Assembly (NCBI GenBank): GCA_947495795.1
Contig: CANMAI010000008.1
Coordinates: 62,001 to 126,000, forward strand
Direction: 5' to 3'
DNA from: an uncultured Paracoccaceae bacterium
GTDB lineage: Bacteria; Pseudomonadota; Alphaproteobacteria; Rhodobacterales; Rhodobacteraceae
Length of the DNA: 64,000 bases
Made by a program: the position numbers and the translations under genes. The notes under the pieces were generated by a model. It saw nothing but the letters and a program-made list of their open reading frames with translations, had not been told where the DNA came from and made no database searches. Positions 1-9,400 of the stretch are shown here, one piece after another (within the stretch, counting starts at the first letter, position 1; every line of letters begins with the position of its first letter).

Positions 1-357
1 CTTGAGAACCTTGTGGGCAACGCGATCAAGTATCACGATGGTGCGAAACCTTTACGTATTGAAGTGTCTGTAAAAGACTGTGGAAAACGCTACCGTGCTT
101 GTGTCACGGATAATGGCCCCGGGATAGAACCCCGCTTCCACGACAAGGTATTCTCCGTCTTTCAGACTTTGCGCGATGCCGGTGCGCCGGAAAGCACTGG
201 CATCGGCCTCGCTATCGTCAAGAAGACGATTGAGCATCATGGCGGTACAATCACGCTGGCTTCAAACGCTGGCAAGGGTGCGGTATTCTCTTTCGATTGG
301 CCGAAAGCCGCAGCGGACATGAGAGACGGCGCCGGTGAATTCAGGGGTGTGGCATGA
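1..357 (+). CDS. Sensor histidine kinase, C-terminal ATPase part (5' end outside window)
   Basis: This is the tail of a two-component sensor kinase, read in frame from base 1 with no start inside the window. It holds the HATPase domain only: an N-box (LENLVGNAIKYH), a G1 box (DNGPGI) and a G2 box (TGIGLAIVKK), in the order expected for the ATP-binding fold. The sensory and dimerisation domains lie upstream, so the signal cannot be named. Its stop overlaps the next start in an ATGA arrangement, so kinase and response regulator are translationally coupled and presumably partners. Family assignment is firm; specificity is unknown. Confidence 0.9.
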   Translation, partial: LENLVGNAIKYHDGAKPLRIEVSVKDCGKRYRACVTDNGPGIEPRFHDKVFSVFQTLRDAGAPESTGIGLAIVKKTIEHHGGTITLASNAGKGAVFSFDWPKAAADMRDGAGEFRGVA

Positions 358-791
358 CAAACCATTTGAACATTTTGCTGGTTGAGGACAACGAGGTGGA
401 AGCGCAGATACTGAAGCGCAGCCTTAGGAAGATTGATGTATCAAGCACGGTTATTCATGCCCGGGATGGGCTTGAGGCGTTGGAAATCCTGATCGACGAG
501 ACAGGCGGTATTGCTGTCACGGATCCCTTCGTGATCCTTCTGGACATCAACATGCCACGCATGAACGGGCATGAATTTCTTGCGGCGCTGCGGGAACGGG
601 AGGAGATCTCGAATGCCCGTGTGTTCGCGTTGACGACCTCAAACAATCCGTTGGATATCTCACGGGCCTATGAGAAAAACATCAGCGGCTACATTGTAAA
701 GCCCGATACCCCTTCCGGTTTGCTGGATGTTCTGAGCGCGCTGAAGCAGTTCTGGGAGGTGTGCGAGCCCCCGTGCGCAATCTCTGCATGA
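354..791 (+). CDS. Single-domain response regulator (receiver only)
   Basis: The 145-residue protein is a lone CheY-like receiver domain without an output domain. It has the acidic pair E11-D12, the phosphoacceptor D64 in LLDINMPRMNG, T94/T95 at the switch position and K116-P117 near the end. The spaced insertion before the phosphoacceptor strand (DETGGIAVTDPF) is typical of Rcp1-type regulators that pair with phytochrome-like or PAS kinases; that subfamily placement is inference. It overlaps the upstream kinase by 4 bases and is probably phosphorylated by it. With no DNA-binding domain it must act by protein contact or as a phosphate relay. Confidence 0.92.
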   Translation: MTNHLNILLVEDNEVEAQILKRSLRKIDVSSTVIHARDGLEALEILIDETGGIAVTDPFVILLDINMPRMNGHEFLAALREREEISNARVFALTTSNNPLDISRAYEKNISGYIVKPDTPSGLLDVLSALKQFWEVCEPPCAISA

Positions 792-877
792 GTAGTGCCG
801 CAATTTTCGTGAGCGGGCTTGCAGAGAGAAGGATTTAGCCCTGCGCAGAGGAAATCGGGCCTGCCGGATTGCTGCGC

Positions 878-900
878 TATGGCGTTTCGCCCTTGAACCT
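878..900 (+). repeat. Dispersed intergenic motif, copy 1 (GGCGTTTCG core)
   Basis: The stretch reads TATGGCGTTTCGCCCTTGAA and then CCT, between two convergent genes. Similar stretches occur in other spacers at 20251, 26677 and, inverted, at 26752, 26815 and 44485. GGCG-TTT-CGCC is itself a tiny hairpin. Function unknown. Confidence 0.4.
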
Positions 901-921
901 GGACCTTCGAAGGCGGGAGAG

Positions 922-948
922 CGCCAAGATCGCGGCTGATCTTTGGCG
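922..948. repeat. Inverted repeat between convergent genes
   Basis: Arms CGCCAAGATC and GATCTTTGGCG flank a six-base loop, with one bulged base. It lies between the response regulator and the end of the LysR gene, where a bidirectional terminator would sit. Neither side has a clear T-run, so termination is only possible, not shown. Confidence 0.4.
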
Positions 949-979
949 ATAAAACGTCTCAGGCTGAAGGCGAAGCGTT

Positions 980-1993
980 TTAAGGCAAATCGTTGGTGAA
1001 ACCGGCAGCTGCGAAACCCACGGCACTGCTCTCCTGCCAATGGCGGCTGTCAAACTCCACAAAGGCGCTGGGATGGATGAACTCATCACGGAACCACGGG
1101 AATTTGGAACCATCGAAAGAGGCGATCAGCCAGTCGATCATTGTGGCCACACGTGGCGTGCGGCGGGCGTCTGGGTGATATGTGAGCCAGATATCGATGC
1201 GGTGATGGATGCCCACATCGATAGGCACAAGATCCTGCGCGAGCGCCGAGGCGAATGTCGGCAGATCGCCAATACCTGCTGCACGCTCGATTGCGTAGAG
1301 ATGGGCGGCAGAGGAGTTTGTGCGGATACCGACAATCCCCTCGATATCATCAATCCCAAGATAGTGCGGCCACGTGCCGTTATCCTGCTTCGGCCCCACC
1401 TTATCGACAAGCCGGTGATCCATCATCTGCGCCTTGGTCTTGGGTGCGCCATACAGATCAATGTAGCGACGGGACGCATAAGGATAGACATGCAGTGACG
1501 CGAGGCGGCGGCGGACAACATGGGGGTTGTCCGGCTCTGCAAACTGCACGGCGACATCCGCCTCCATCCGACTGACATCGACAACCGCATCGGTGGCGTT
1601 CAGATCGACCACCATCATGGGATTGCTTTTCTGGAACGGGATGAGGCGGGGCATCAGCCAGAACGCGCCGAGCCCTTCGGTGGCGGCGATGCGCACGATC
1701 CCGCGCTTGTCGGGATCGAAGGTTTCGATCCGGCGTGCAAGATCGAAAGCGCCCTGCTCCAGATGTGTGGCGCTGGCCACGAGGCGCGCGCCTTCACGGG
1801 TGAGTTGAACGCCATTTGGCAACCGATCGAAGAGCTTGAAACCGAGTTCCGTTTCAAGCGAACCGATCCTTCGAACAACCGTGGAAGATGTGAGCCCGAG
1901 ACGTTTTGCAGCGGCCCGAAAGCTCAGTGTTCGGGCGCAGGCAAGGAATGTCTTCAAATCGTCCCAGGATGGATCGATTACCGCACGCTTCAT
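980..1993 (-). CDS. LysR-family transcriptional regulator
   Basis: The 337-residue protein has the LysR plan. Residues about 10-67 form the winged helix-turn-helix (DLKTFLACARTLSFRAAAKR, then the VVRRIGSLETELGFKLFDR recognition region). A linker helix and a periplasmic-binding-protein-like co-inducer domain follow to the C-terminus. I chose the ATG at 1993 because AGCGGGG lies just upstream; a TTG 15 bases earlier is possible. No metabolic gene is divergently transcribed close by, the next plus-strand gene starting 500 bases away, so its target cannot be inferred. Autoregulation from the long upstream gap is likely but unproven. Confidence 0.9.
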   Translation of the reverse strand: MKRAVIDPSWDDLKTFLACARTLSFRAAAKRLGLTSSTVVRRIGSLETELGFKLFDRLPNGVQLTREGARLVASATHLEQGAFDLARRIETFDPDKRGIVRIAATEGLGAFWLMPRLIPFQKSNPMMVVDLNATDAVVDVSRMEADVAVQFAEPDNPHVVRRRLASLHVYPYASRRYIDLYGAPKTKAQMMDHRLVDKVGPKQDNGTWPHYLGIDDIEGIVGIRTNSSAAHLYAIERAAGIGDLPTFASALAQDLVPIDVGIHHRIDIWLTYHPDARRTPRVATMIDWLIASFDGSKFPWFRDEFIHPSAFVEFDSRHWQESSAVGFAAAGFTNDLP

Positions 1994-2509
1994 TGAACCC
2001 CGCTGCAAAATCGCATCAGTCCGATGTCAAAACGATAGCCTGTCAACGCTCAGAACACCAGCTAACTTTTTAACCCAAGTGCGTGAGGCAACCGGCAACC
2101 CGATGGGCAGCCACTAATATCAAGGAACTGGAAAGTGTCAGAAGTGTTTTACATCAATGACTTATTCACTTTTCAGAATCTTCGGGTTTCGTATCTGCAA
2201 CTAATTAACAACCAAATAAGTGGCACAATTATGGAAAGTTTGTCCAAAACTTGCGCCACGCGAATGCAGCGCCATTCGAAGCAAGACTCACCCCTACAAT
2301 ACGCTGCTTCTTACCATTTCAACCACCCGGACCCAAGCCCGGGGGCACAATAATGGTTTCAGAGATACGAATTTTTTTCCCGCTGTGCATGTTGCGAGCA
2401 CTGCGGTGTGGGCGATGCCCCGGGTAGCACGTTGCTGCCGTGCTTCATCAGTTCAGGCACATGTTGTGCCATCAGTGTAATCCCCCTCAAGAAGAAGACA
2501 GGACACCCA
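1994..2509. other. Intergenic region between divergent LysR and GNAT genes
   Basis: This 516-base spacer is more AT-rich than its neighbours and carries the promoters of both flanking genes somewhere within it. At 2205-2219 it holds TTAA-N7-ATAA, one base short of a CtrA-type site. The open frames inside are short, lack good ribosome binding sites and have unconvincing composition, so I see no gene. Confidence 0.6.
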
Positions 2510-3154
2510 ATGCCCGATGGAAGTTTCGATTTCACCCCGTTAGTACAGACCAAACCACCGGTGCCGGTCGGCTCACGCAAGATGACAATCACGCATGCGC
2601 AATCCATAGAAGACATCATGAAGGTCACGGCCATCCGTGCCTCTGTTTACATGTCGGAGCAGGATTACGGTTACGATGAAGAATTCGATGGAAACGATTT
2701 CTGCGCAACCCACCTGATCGGCTGGGTCGGACAAGAGCCCGCCGCCTGTCTGCGTATCCGCTACTTCGGAGGCTTCGCGAAGGTTGAGCGTGTCGCTGTG
2801 CGCCCGCCTTACCGCAACAGCCGGATTGTCTTCACACTGGTACGGGCCGCGTTCGATCATTGCACCCGCAAGGGCTTCTCGAAGGTCGTGGGACATGCGC
2901 GGGAAGATCTCATTCCGCTCTACAAGATGTTTGGTTGCAAACTGGCCGCAAGAAGCGTGGAGAAGGGTGTCTATGCGGACGCCAACTACTCCTATGTGGA
3001 GATGATCTGGGAAGGCAGTCTGCCGCGCAACGCCATAACCCTGAATTCGGATCCCTATGCGCTGATCCGTGCAGAAGGCCAGTGGGACACGCCCGGCGCG
3101 ATGGAGCGTGTTTTGATCGATCAATCCGAACGCGCACCCATTGCTGCGGAATAG
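2510..3154 (+). CDS. GNAT-superfamily N-acyltransferase
   Basis: A 214-residue protein with a GNAT fold signature. An alpha1 region (IRASVYMSEQ) is followed by an EFDGNDFCATHLIG strand, then the strand-4 core KVERVAVRPPYR and a helix, and a later G-H-A-R-E-D-L...Y-K-M-F-G-C segment like the usual yyxkxGF. The acyl-CoA loop is degenerate: RNSRIV stands where most acetyltransferases have R/QxxGxG/A. The start at 2510 is supported by AGAAGACAGGA upstream; a longer frame from 2408 lacks this. Substrate is unknown. The degenerate loop leaves open an acyl-chain transferase related to LuxI/FeeM enzymes, but I see no decisive residues. It is followed by a good terminator, so it is probably monocistronic. 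Confidence 0.75.
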   Translation: MPDGSFDFTPLVQTKPPVPVGSRKMTITHAQSIEDIMKVTAIRASVYMSEQDYGYDEEFDGNDFCATHLIGWVGQEPAACLRIRYFGGFAKVERVAVRPPYRNSRIVFTLVRAAFDHCTRKGFSKVVGHAREDLIPLYKMFGCKLAARSVEKGVYADANYSYVEMIWEGSLPRNAITLNSDPYALIRAEGQWDTPGAMERVLIDQSERAPIAAE

Positions 3155-3186
3155 GCCGCGAAAGCATCTCCGTTGAGTTAAGAAGT

Positions 3187-3219
3187 AATGCCCGCCACCT
3201 GATCGTGGCGAGCATTTTT
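3187..3219 (+). terminator. Rho-independent terminator after the GNAT gene
   Basis: AATGC-CCGCCAC pairs with GTGGCGA-GCATT around the loop CTGATC (one mismatch), followed directly by TTT. It lies 33 bases after the GNAT stop codon, a typical terminator position. Confidence 0.75.
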
Positions 3220-3550
3220 ATGGCTGCACACGAGAGGCGATTGTGCCACCGCAGAGCGCACGCCGGTGAGAGAGTGCCCCTGTGAAAGACCGGCGAGTAT
3301 TCGCTCAACATCATACATCTGTGGTTTGAAAGGTGATTCGATTTTGCGTGCCACTCTGGGAATCACGTGGTGACAGTGGAACCATCATATGCGCCAACGA
3401 TACCATGGCGCTGCAAAAACGCAGCACCCCTTTGCGCCACGTTTCTGTCATTGATGGTTCTGAAAGGAAGCGCGTTCGGAATTACGCCGACATAGAACGA
3501 CGGACAATGATCGCTTGCGCGCCATAACAAGGCAAGGTTGACTGGTTACT
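3220..3550. other. Intergenic region, no gene recognised
   Basis: About 330 bases follow the GNAT terminator. A 64-codon frame (3333-3527, plus strand) has no good ribosome binding site and no recognisable motif. I could not identify an RNA gene or operator here. The promoter for the small gene at 3551 may lie in the last 100 bases. Confidence 0.5.
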
Positions 3551-3709
3551 ATGAAGGATATCAATGAAAAAGAGATTGATGCCATCCTACGCATGATGGT
3601 TTACCTCAAATTCGAGTTGCTGCGCAATAACCTCGAAGATGAGGCTGATTTGCTCGGGCAGGCGATAAACTCCTTCCAGGTTCGATTTCAGAAGACAATC
3701 GACGACTGA
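3551..3709 (+). CDS. Small hypothetical protein, 52 residues
   Basis: An ATG frame of 52 codons ending in TGA encodes an acidic, helix-favouring protein that starts MKDINEKEIDAILRMMVYLK and ends FQKTIDD. There are no cysteines, no signal peptide and no membrane segment. AAGG lies about 12 bases upstream, a weak ribosome binding site. The heptad-like spacing of leucine, isoleucine and methionine suggests an amphipathic helix or small helical bundle. It sits 104 bases upstream of a helix-turn-helix gene on the same strand. I do not recognise the family. Confidence 0.45.
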   Translation: MKDINEKEIDAILRMMVYLKFELLRNNLEDEADLLGQAINSFQVRFQKTIDD

Positions 3710-3813
3710 GCGGCCCCTTCGTTCATTCTGAAGTTGACCCTACGGCACCACCGTCGGGTGATGCAAATTTGCCCTTCTAGCCTCTCTGTTCAAATTCTCT
3801 AAAATAAGGAGCA

Positions 3814-4053
3814 ATGATAGGATACGGGCAGATGTACCAGGACATGGCGGCAAATTTGAGAGTTGAAATCCGGGCGCTTCGCAGAGCGCGTGAGATGTCG
3901 ATCGGACAGTTTGCAGACGCTGCGGACATTACATCTGCCGCTTTTAAAGAGTTCGAGGCTGCGGATCGCATGATCCGTTCCGATGAGTTGATGCGCATCA
4001 GTCGCGCACTGAATACCCCCTTGTTGCGCCTGTTCGGCGCGCCTGAGGGGTGA
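3814..4053 (+). CDS. Small XRE-like helix-turn-helix protein
   Basis: A 79-residue protein consisting of one Cro/C1-type DNA-binding domain: LRVEIRALRRAREMSIGQFA, then an ITSAAFKEFE recognition helix and LMRISRALNTPLLRLF, the usual five-helix layout. There is no second domain, so it would bind DNA as a small dimer. AAGGAG is only two bases before the ATG at 3814; the in-frame ATG at 3832 has AGGAT at better spacing and may be the true start, giving 73 residues. It may control itself and the small gene upstream. Solitary regulators like this often derive from phage or toxin-antitoxin units, but no partner is visible. Confidence 0.75.
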   Translation: MIGYGQMYQDMAANLRVEIRALRRAREMSIGQFADAADITSAAFKEFEAADRMIRSDELMRISRALNTPLLRLFGAPEG

Positions 4054-4062
4054 GAGACCACA

Positions 4063-4092
4063 GCTGGCCGTGTATGGGCCGGCAGGGTTTTT
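4063..4092 (+). terminator. Probable terminator after the helix-turn-helix gene
   Basis: GCTGGCC pairs with GGCCGGC (one G-T pair) across a seven-base loop; the run AGGGTTTTT follows, ten bases after the stop codon. Confidence 0.6.
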
Positions 4093-4322
4093 CGAGGTTC
4101 GGGGGGGGCTTCCGGATCGTCGATGACGGGGTGCCATTGTAAGGCACGTTCGTGGGGGGGCATGCGAAAACCGCTCTGCCCCGCAGGACGGTTGTGTACC
4201 GGAGCGCGAGTTGTGTTGCTCCTTCCTCTTCAGCCCGGGGTTTATTCCCGGAAAACTGATGATCAGAATTTGCGGGTGTGTATGGCCCGTGCAGTAGCAA
4301 GTAAAACCGTCACGTTCGACAT

Positions 4323-4354
4323 TTGGAGCTGCAGTTTCATCACTGCAGCTCCAA
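4323..4354. repeat. Perfect 12-bp inverted repeat around the pbpC stop codon
   Basis: TTGGAGCTGCAG and CTGCAGCTCCAA are exact reverse complements separated by eight bases. The pbpC stop codon (4340-4342) lies in the loop. Neither side has a T-run, so it is not a classical terminator; it may protect the transcript end or be a protein-binding site. Confidence 0.8.
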
Positions 4355-6433
4355 TCGTGTGCGGGCCGCATGTCCGCGCCCGTCGATCACCGTCACAGTC
4401 ATGAAGCCGGGTGTGCTGACCGGTACGCTCCAATCCGCGCGGCGGAGGCTGCGGCCTGCCATCTCGCCGTTCACCAGCCATGTAAAGGGGCCTTGGCCGC
4501 CCGGGCCGAGGCGGATCACGAGATCGGCGCTCTGACCTTTGGAGAGGCCGAGGGCGACGCGGGCGCCATCTGGCGGTGAGAGGATTTCAGGTCCGTCACT
4601 GACATCTGCAAGTTGCGCACGGCCCTGAAAGTGCCGGAGTGGGCGGGGAAGCTCGGAATTGGAGAGCGTGAGTGCCGCACGCGGGGGCGGTGCCGCCTCG
4701 ACCGGCGCGCCCGGTATCTTGTCGAACACATCCATCAGAAGAGGGGCCGCGTGCGCCTGCCCCGTAAGGCCGGGCACGGAACCTGCATCTGCGCGGCCAA
4801 GCCAAACACCCACCACATGCGCCCCATCGAAACCGATGGCCCAGGCATCCCGGTGGCCATAAGAGGTGCCGGTTTTGTAGGCGATGCGCCCTCTGCCGAG
4901 GCGGCCGGGAGCCTGTGCGTCGCGCAGGATATCGCCCGTGTAGTAGGCGGCAATCGGGCCAATAAGGTGATTGGGTGCAGCCGTCTCGTTTGACATATAG
5001 CTGAGAGCATGGCCCTGCCCGGCGCCTCCGAGGGCTGCATAGAGCGTTACGAGATTTTCCAGCGAGAGCCCTGCCCCGCCAAGTGCCAGCGCAAGGCCTG
5101 CGGCACTGCCGTTCGGTGTTTTCGGTGCTGCCCCAAGGCGGCGCATGCGAGCTGTCAGCTGGGCGGGGCCGACGCGCTCCAGCAACGCCACAGCGGGGAT
5201 GTTGCGCGAGGAGACGAGCGCCTGGCGGAGCGAGAGCGTGCCGCGGTATTCGCCGTCGAAATTGGTGGGCGCGTAGTCTCCGAAGCGCATGGGGCGATCA
5301 TCGATTAGGGTTTCGGGGTGGCCGATCCCGTTCTCGAAGGCCAGCGCGTAGATGAGCGGCTTGAGTGTCGAGCCCGGCGAACGGATGGCGCGGGTCATAT
5401 CGATGAAGCCCGCGCGTGTGGTGTCGGTATAGGTGGCACCGCTGGCGGTGGCCCGCACCTTTCCCGTGGCAAGCTCTGCTATGATCACTGCCCCGGTAAG
5501 CCGCCCGTTTCCGCCATCGGCGCTCCGCAGCGCTGCGCGGAGGGTTCGGGCCGCACTCATCTGAAGCTCTGCATCGAGGGTGGTTTGCAGAATGCGAGCA
5601 TTGGGGCGTGCTGCCGCCAGCCTGTCTCCGAGATGGGGTGCGCGGTTTGGCATCGGGCGGCGGCGCGTGGGCGCTGTGCTGTGCGTCGCGCGTGTGGCAT
5701 CCTCCACCGAGATATGCCCAAGATCGGCAAGGCGCTTCAGCACGCGGTTGCGACCTGCGAGCGCGGCATCTGGCGCGCGGTCCGGCCGCCGCGTTTCCGG
5801 GGCTTGCGGCAAGGCCACGAGGAACGCGGCTTCGGCCATAGTGAGGCGTTTCGGGGATTTTGAGAGATAGGCGTAGCTGGCCGCCTCCACGCCCTCGAGA
5901 TTGCCGCCGAAGGGGGCGAGCGTGAGGTAGATGGCGAGTATCTCGTCCTTGGTGAGCCGCCGTTCCAGCGCCAGCGCCACCCGCATCTGGCGCAGCTTGC
6001 CCGCCCAGCGCCCGGTGCCGGAGCCTTCGAGCAGCCGCGCCACCTGCATCGTTAACGTGGAGCCGCCCGACTGGATGCGCCCGCCTGCGAGAGTGGCCTC
6101 CCAACCTGCACGCATCAGCGCAATCGGGTCCACGCCCGGATGGTTGTAGAAGCGTTTGTCCTCATAGGCGACGAGTTGGGCGATATAGTCAGGGTCCACA
6201 TTCTCCGGCCCGGCAGGCAGACGCCAGCGGCCGTCTTCGGCAAGCGTGATGCGCAGGGTTTCTCCGTTCCGGTCCTGCACGACACCCGAGAGAGGCGCCT
6301 CAAGGCCCGGAAGCTCCGTGGAATGCACCCAGTGTTCGCCAAACCCGATCCCGCATGCGATGAAAGCCAGTGCAAACGTGCTGCGCCGGAGCCTTCGATG
6401 CGTTTTGCGCCAAACGGGGCTGAAGAGCGGCAC
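4340..6433 (-). CDS. pbpC: Penicillin-binding protein 1C, bifunctional
   Basis: This 697-residue class A penicillin-binding protein polymerises glycan strands and cross-links peptides in the periplasm. After a single N-terminal membrane anchor (residues 18-32) comes the glycosyltransferase, with E91 in AYEDKRFYNHPGVDP and the GGSTLTMQVAR motif. The transpeptidase follows: S355-T-L-K358 (SxxK), S409-R-N411 (SxN) and K520-T-G522. The last 90 residues match the PBP1C-specific C-terminal domain. All catalytic residues are present. It starts four bases after the alpha-2-macroglobulin gene stops; this pairing is a known conserved operon, in which the macroglobulin is thought to guard the envelope while PBP1C repairs peptidoglycan. 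Confidence 0.95.
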   Translation of the reverse strand: MPLFSPVWRKTHRRLRRSTFALAFIACGIGFGEHWVHSTELPGLEAPLSGVVQDRNGETLRITLAEDGRWRLPAGPENVDPDYIAQLVAYEDKRFYNHPGVDPIALMRAGWEATLAGGRIQSGGSTLTMQVARLLEGSGTGRWAGKLRQMRVALALERRLTKDEILAIYLTLAPFGGNLEGVEAASYAYLSKSPKRLTMAEAAFLVALPQAPETRRPDRAPDAALAGRNRVLKRLADLGHISVEDATRATHSTAPTRRRPMPNRAPHLGDRLAAARPNARILQTTLDAELQMSAARTLRAALRSADGGNGRLTGAVIIAELATGKVRATASGATYTDTTRAGFIDMTRAIRSPGSTLKPLIYALAFENGIGHPETLIDDRPMRFGDYAPTNFDGEYRGTLSLRQALVSSRNIPAVALLERVGPAQLTARMRRLGAAPKTPNGSAAGLALALGGAGLSLENLVTLYAALGGAGQGHALSYMSNETAAPNHLIGPIAAYYTGDILRDAQAPGRLGRGRIAYKTGTSYGHRDAWAIGFDGAHVVGVWLGRADAGSVPGLTGQAHAAPLLMDVFDKIPGAPVEAAPPPRAALTLSNSELPRPLRHFQGRAQLADVSDGPEILSPPDGARVALGLSKGQSADLVIRLGPGGQGPFTWLVNGEMAGRSLRRADWSVPVSTPGFMTVTVIDGRGHAARTRLELQ

Positions 6434-6437
6434 GTGG

Positions 6438-9400
6438 CTACTCCTCCGTGATGATCATCGTGCCCGTGGCGCTGCGCCCGCGATAAGCGGGGCGGTACAT
6501 ATCCTCTACGCTTGCCGCGGGCTGGTAGAATTTGCCGGGAGAGACGGCGCGGACCATGTAGCCAAGGCGGAACGGGTTCTTGTTGCGCCAATCCACAGCG
6601 GCGCGAAAACGATCCGTGCCAAACTCGGTATGCGTGGCGACATTGCCGAGATTGAGCCAGTCGAGCGCGCCGACATCACCGCTTGCCAGAAGGTTCGGGC
6701 TTTCGATTTCAAACCCGGCGGGCAGCGGATCATCCACCATCAGCCGGGCCTGATTGTCCCGCTCCGGTGTGACTGTGACAACGGCGACCATGCGGGTGCC
6801 CACCTTGATCTGGCTCGGATCAATCAGATTGCCTTCCAGATCGAAAAGCTCCCGATCCACGCGGTAGCCGTTGCCGCCTGCAGGTTCCGGCTCCGTAGGC
6901 TGGCCAAACACAGTGAGGACGGCCAGTGTTTCCCGGGGGCTCTGGTTGGTGATTGTCACCGGATTGGTGGCGAGATCGCCGTCCACCATATTCTCCACCA
7001 GCGGGCCGTCGACCGGGATGCCGTTGCGCGTAAGATCCGTGACGCTGGAATCCTTGATCAGCGCACGGGCGGCGAGAAGAGCCCAGACCTTGTCCTGCGT
7101 GGAGCGGTAGGGTTTGGCGCTGAGCGCGCGGCCCATCTCCTGCCCGAGAGCTGCACTGTCGATCACCTCGCTGCCCGCCTCCGCGGCGAGGGTCAGGACG
7201 GCGGCACGATCGCGAAAATGGCTGCCATAGTCGCTGCGCCAACCACGATCACTGCCATTGCCGAGAATGTTGGAGGCGAGGCGGAACATGCGATCTGCCC
7301 GCGTCTGATCCCCATATGAAGCAAGGGCTGCCCCGATCTGCGCCCGCGCGAGCGGCGTAGAGAAGGTGCCGCCTCGCGCATCGGCATAGTAGCGAAGATC
7401 GCCGATGGCCGCGCGGCCTTCGCGGGCCAGAACATAGAGCGCATAGGCCAGCCCCTGCCCGCCCTTCTCGAAATCGGGATGCGCATTCACCCGGTTCTGA
7501 AGATTGTTGAACGCGGATCTGAGCGCCTGATCCGGCACGGTATATCCTTCCGCCCGCACGCGGGACAGGAAATCGGTGACATAGGCTTCGAGCCAGAGAT
7601 CGCCGTAGCCATTGGCAGACCAGAGGCCGAAGCCGCCGTTGCGCGATTGCCGCGCGAGTACGCTTTCCACCGCTTCCTCGATGCGCTTCTGGATGTTCTT
7701 GCGCTGGGTCAGGCCGAGGCCCGCCGCCACTTCGGAGAAGTAGAGAAGCGGCAGGGCGCGGGACGTCACCTGCTCCGTACAGCCATAGGGGTAGACATCG
7801 AGTGCCGTGAGAAGGCCCGGCACATCGAACTGCGCCAGTGGCCCGGCTGCCAGAACGGCATGGCTGGTGCCCGGCGCAAGGCCCGCGAAAACCTCCGCAT
7901 CCAGCGTGATCGCACCTGTGCCTGCTGCGAGGTTGAACCGGCTTTGGCGGGAGATTACGGGATCGTTCCGGCGGATGCCGAGCGTCAGGTTCTTGGTAAG
8001 CACCGTGCCATTGCCGAGCGTGGTGGTAACGGTGATCTTGGCGTCCCCTACGTCTTGGGGGAGCAGCGCGAGTGTGATCCGTTCCTTCGCGCCCTTGCGG
8101 AGCGCGAGGGTGCGCGTTTCGGAAAGCGCTATGCCGGTGGCAGATACGGCTACCGTCATCGGGCTTTCGGGCCCTGTGACATTGGCGAGATCGAGCGAGA
8201 GGCTGGCCTGATCGCCGGGAGCGAGAAAGCGCGGCATCGCAGCAGAGACGACGACCGGATCGCGCACAAGCACATCCTGACTGGCAGCCCCCACGCCTTC
8301 GGCCGACCAGACGATGGCCGCCACGCGCACGGTGCCGTTGAAATCGGGCATCGCGAAGGCCGTGCGCACAACACCATCATCCCCCACGCGCAGCGGGCCG
8401 GAGAAGAAGGCGACAAGCGCTTCCGTGGGCGGCGGCGATTTGAGGCCATTGCCCTTCTCCTCATCACCGCCAGAGCGGATTGCGCCGGGTGTGCCGAGGG
8501 AGGCATCAATAAGGCGGCCATAGAGATCGCGCATCTCGAGCCCCAGGCGACGCTGGCCGAGGTAGTGGCCCTGCGGGTCCGGCACCTTGTGGCCGGTGAG
8601 GTTGAGGATGCCGAGATCGGTTGCGGCAATCGTGGCCCAAACCTCTGTGCCCGCAGGCGCATCGACCTTTAGCCCCACCTCCATAAGCTCACGCGGGGCG
8701 GCTTCGGGCGGTGTGATGAAGCTTGTACCGATGGCGGCAGCGCCCGGCTCCAGCCCAACCCAGCCGAGGCCAAGCGCACGCACAGGCGCGCGGGTGCCGG
8801 GGCTATCCAGCGGGCGGATGAGCGTGGCGGTGACATAGGCACCGGGATGCCATGCGTCGGAAACGGAAAGTTCCACCTCGCCGGAGCCTTGTGTAACCTC
8901 CAGCGTTTTCATCTCGATCAGACGGTCACTGGCGACGGTGACGAGAAGCTGGCCGTCGGTTTCAGCGGTGTAGCGCAGGCGAGCCGTATCACCCGGGGCG
9001 TATTGTGGCTGATCAAGTGCCACTTCCAACCTGTCGGGCGTATCGGTGGAGCCACCTACCGCGTACCAACCCGCGCTGAAGGGGAGTGTGGTGACGATGA
9101 AATCTCCGGTTTCCGAAGAGACGGTGAGCTGGTATTCGCCCCAGTCCACGGGCATCTCCAGCAGAGCTTCCGTATCCGTCCCCAGCGGCACAGTGCCATT
9201 GGCCACCTGCTCGCGCCGAATGATGGAATCGTAGCGCCAGCGGCCGTTCACCTCGTACCACTGATAGCGATGCTCTATGCGTTCGAGCTGCCACGGAACA
9301 TCACCGAGATCTGTGCGCGCGCCATTGCCATCAAGGGCGATCACGTTGAAGCGGGCGAAGCCCCCTTCGGGCAGACTGCCCTCAAAGAGCGGGCGGATGC

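Noticed and set aside
2135-2353. 72-codon plus-strand open frame
   Set aside because: Starts with GTG without a Shine-Dalgarno sequence and looks like chance reading in the LysR-GNAT spacer.
3333-3527. 64-codon plus-strand open frame in the spacer
   Set aside because: No ribosome binding site, no motif and unconvincing composition.
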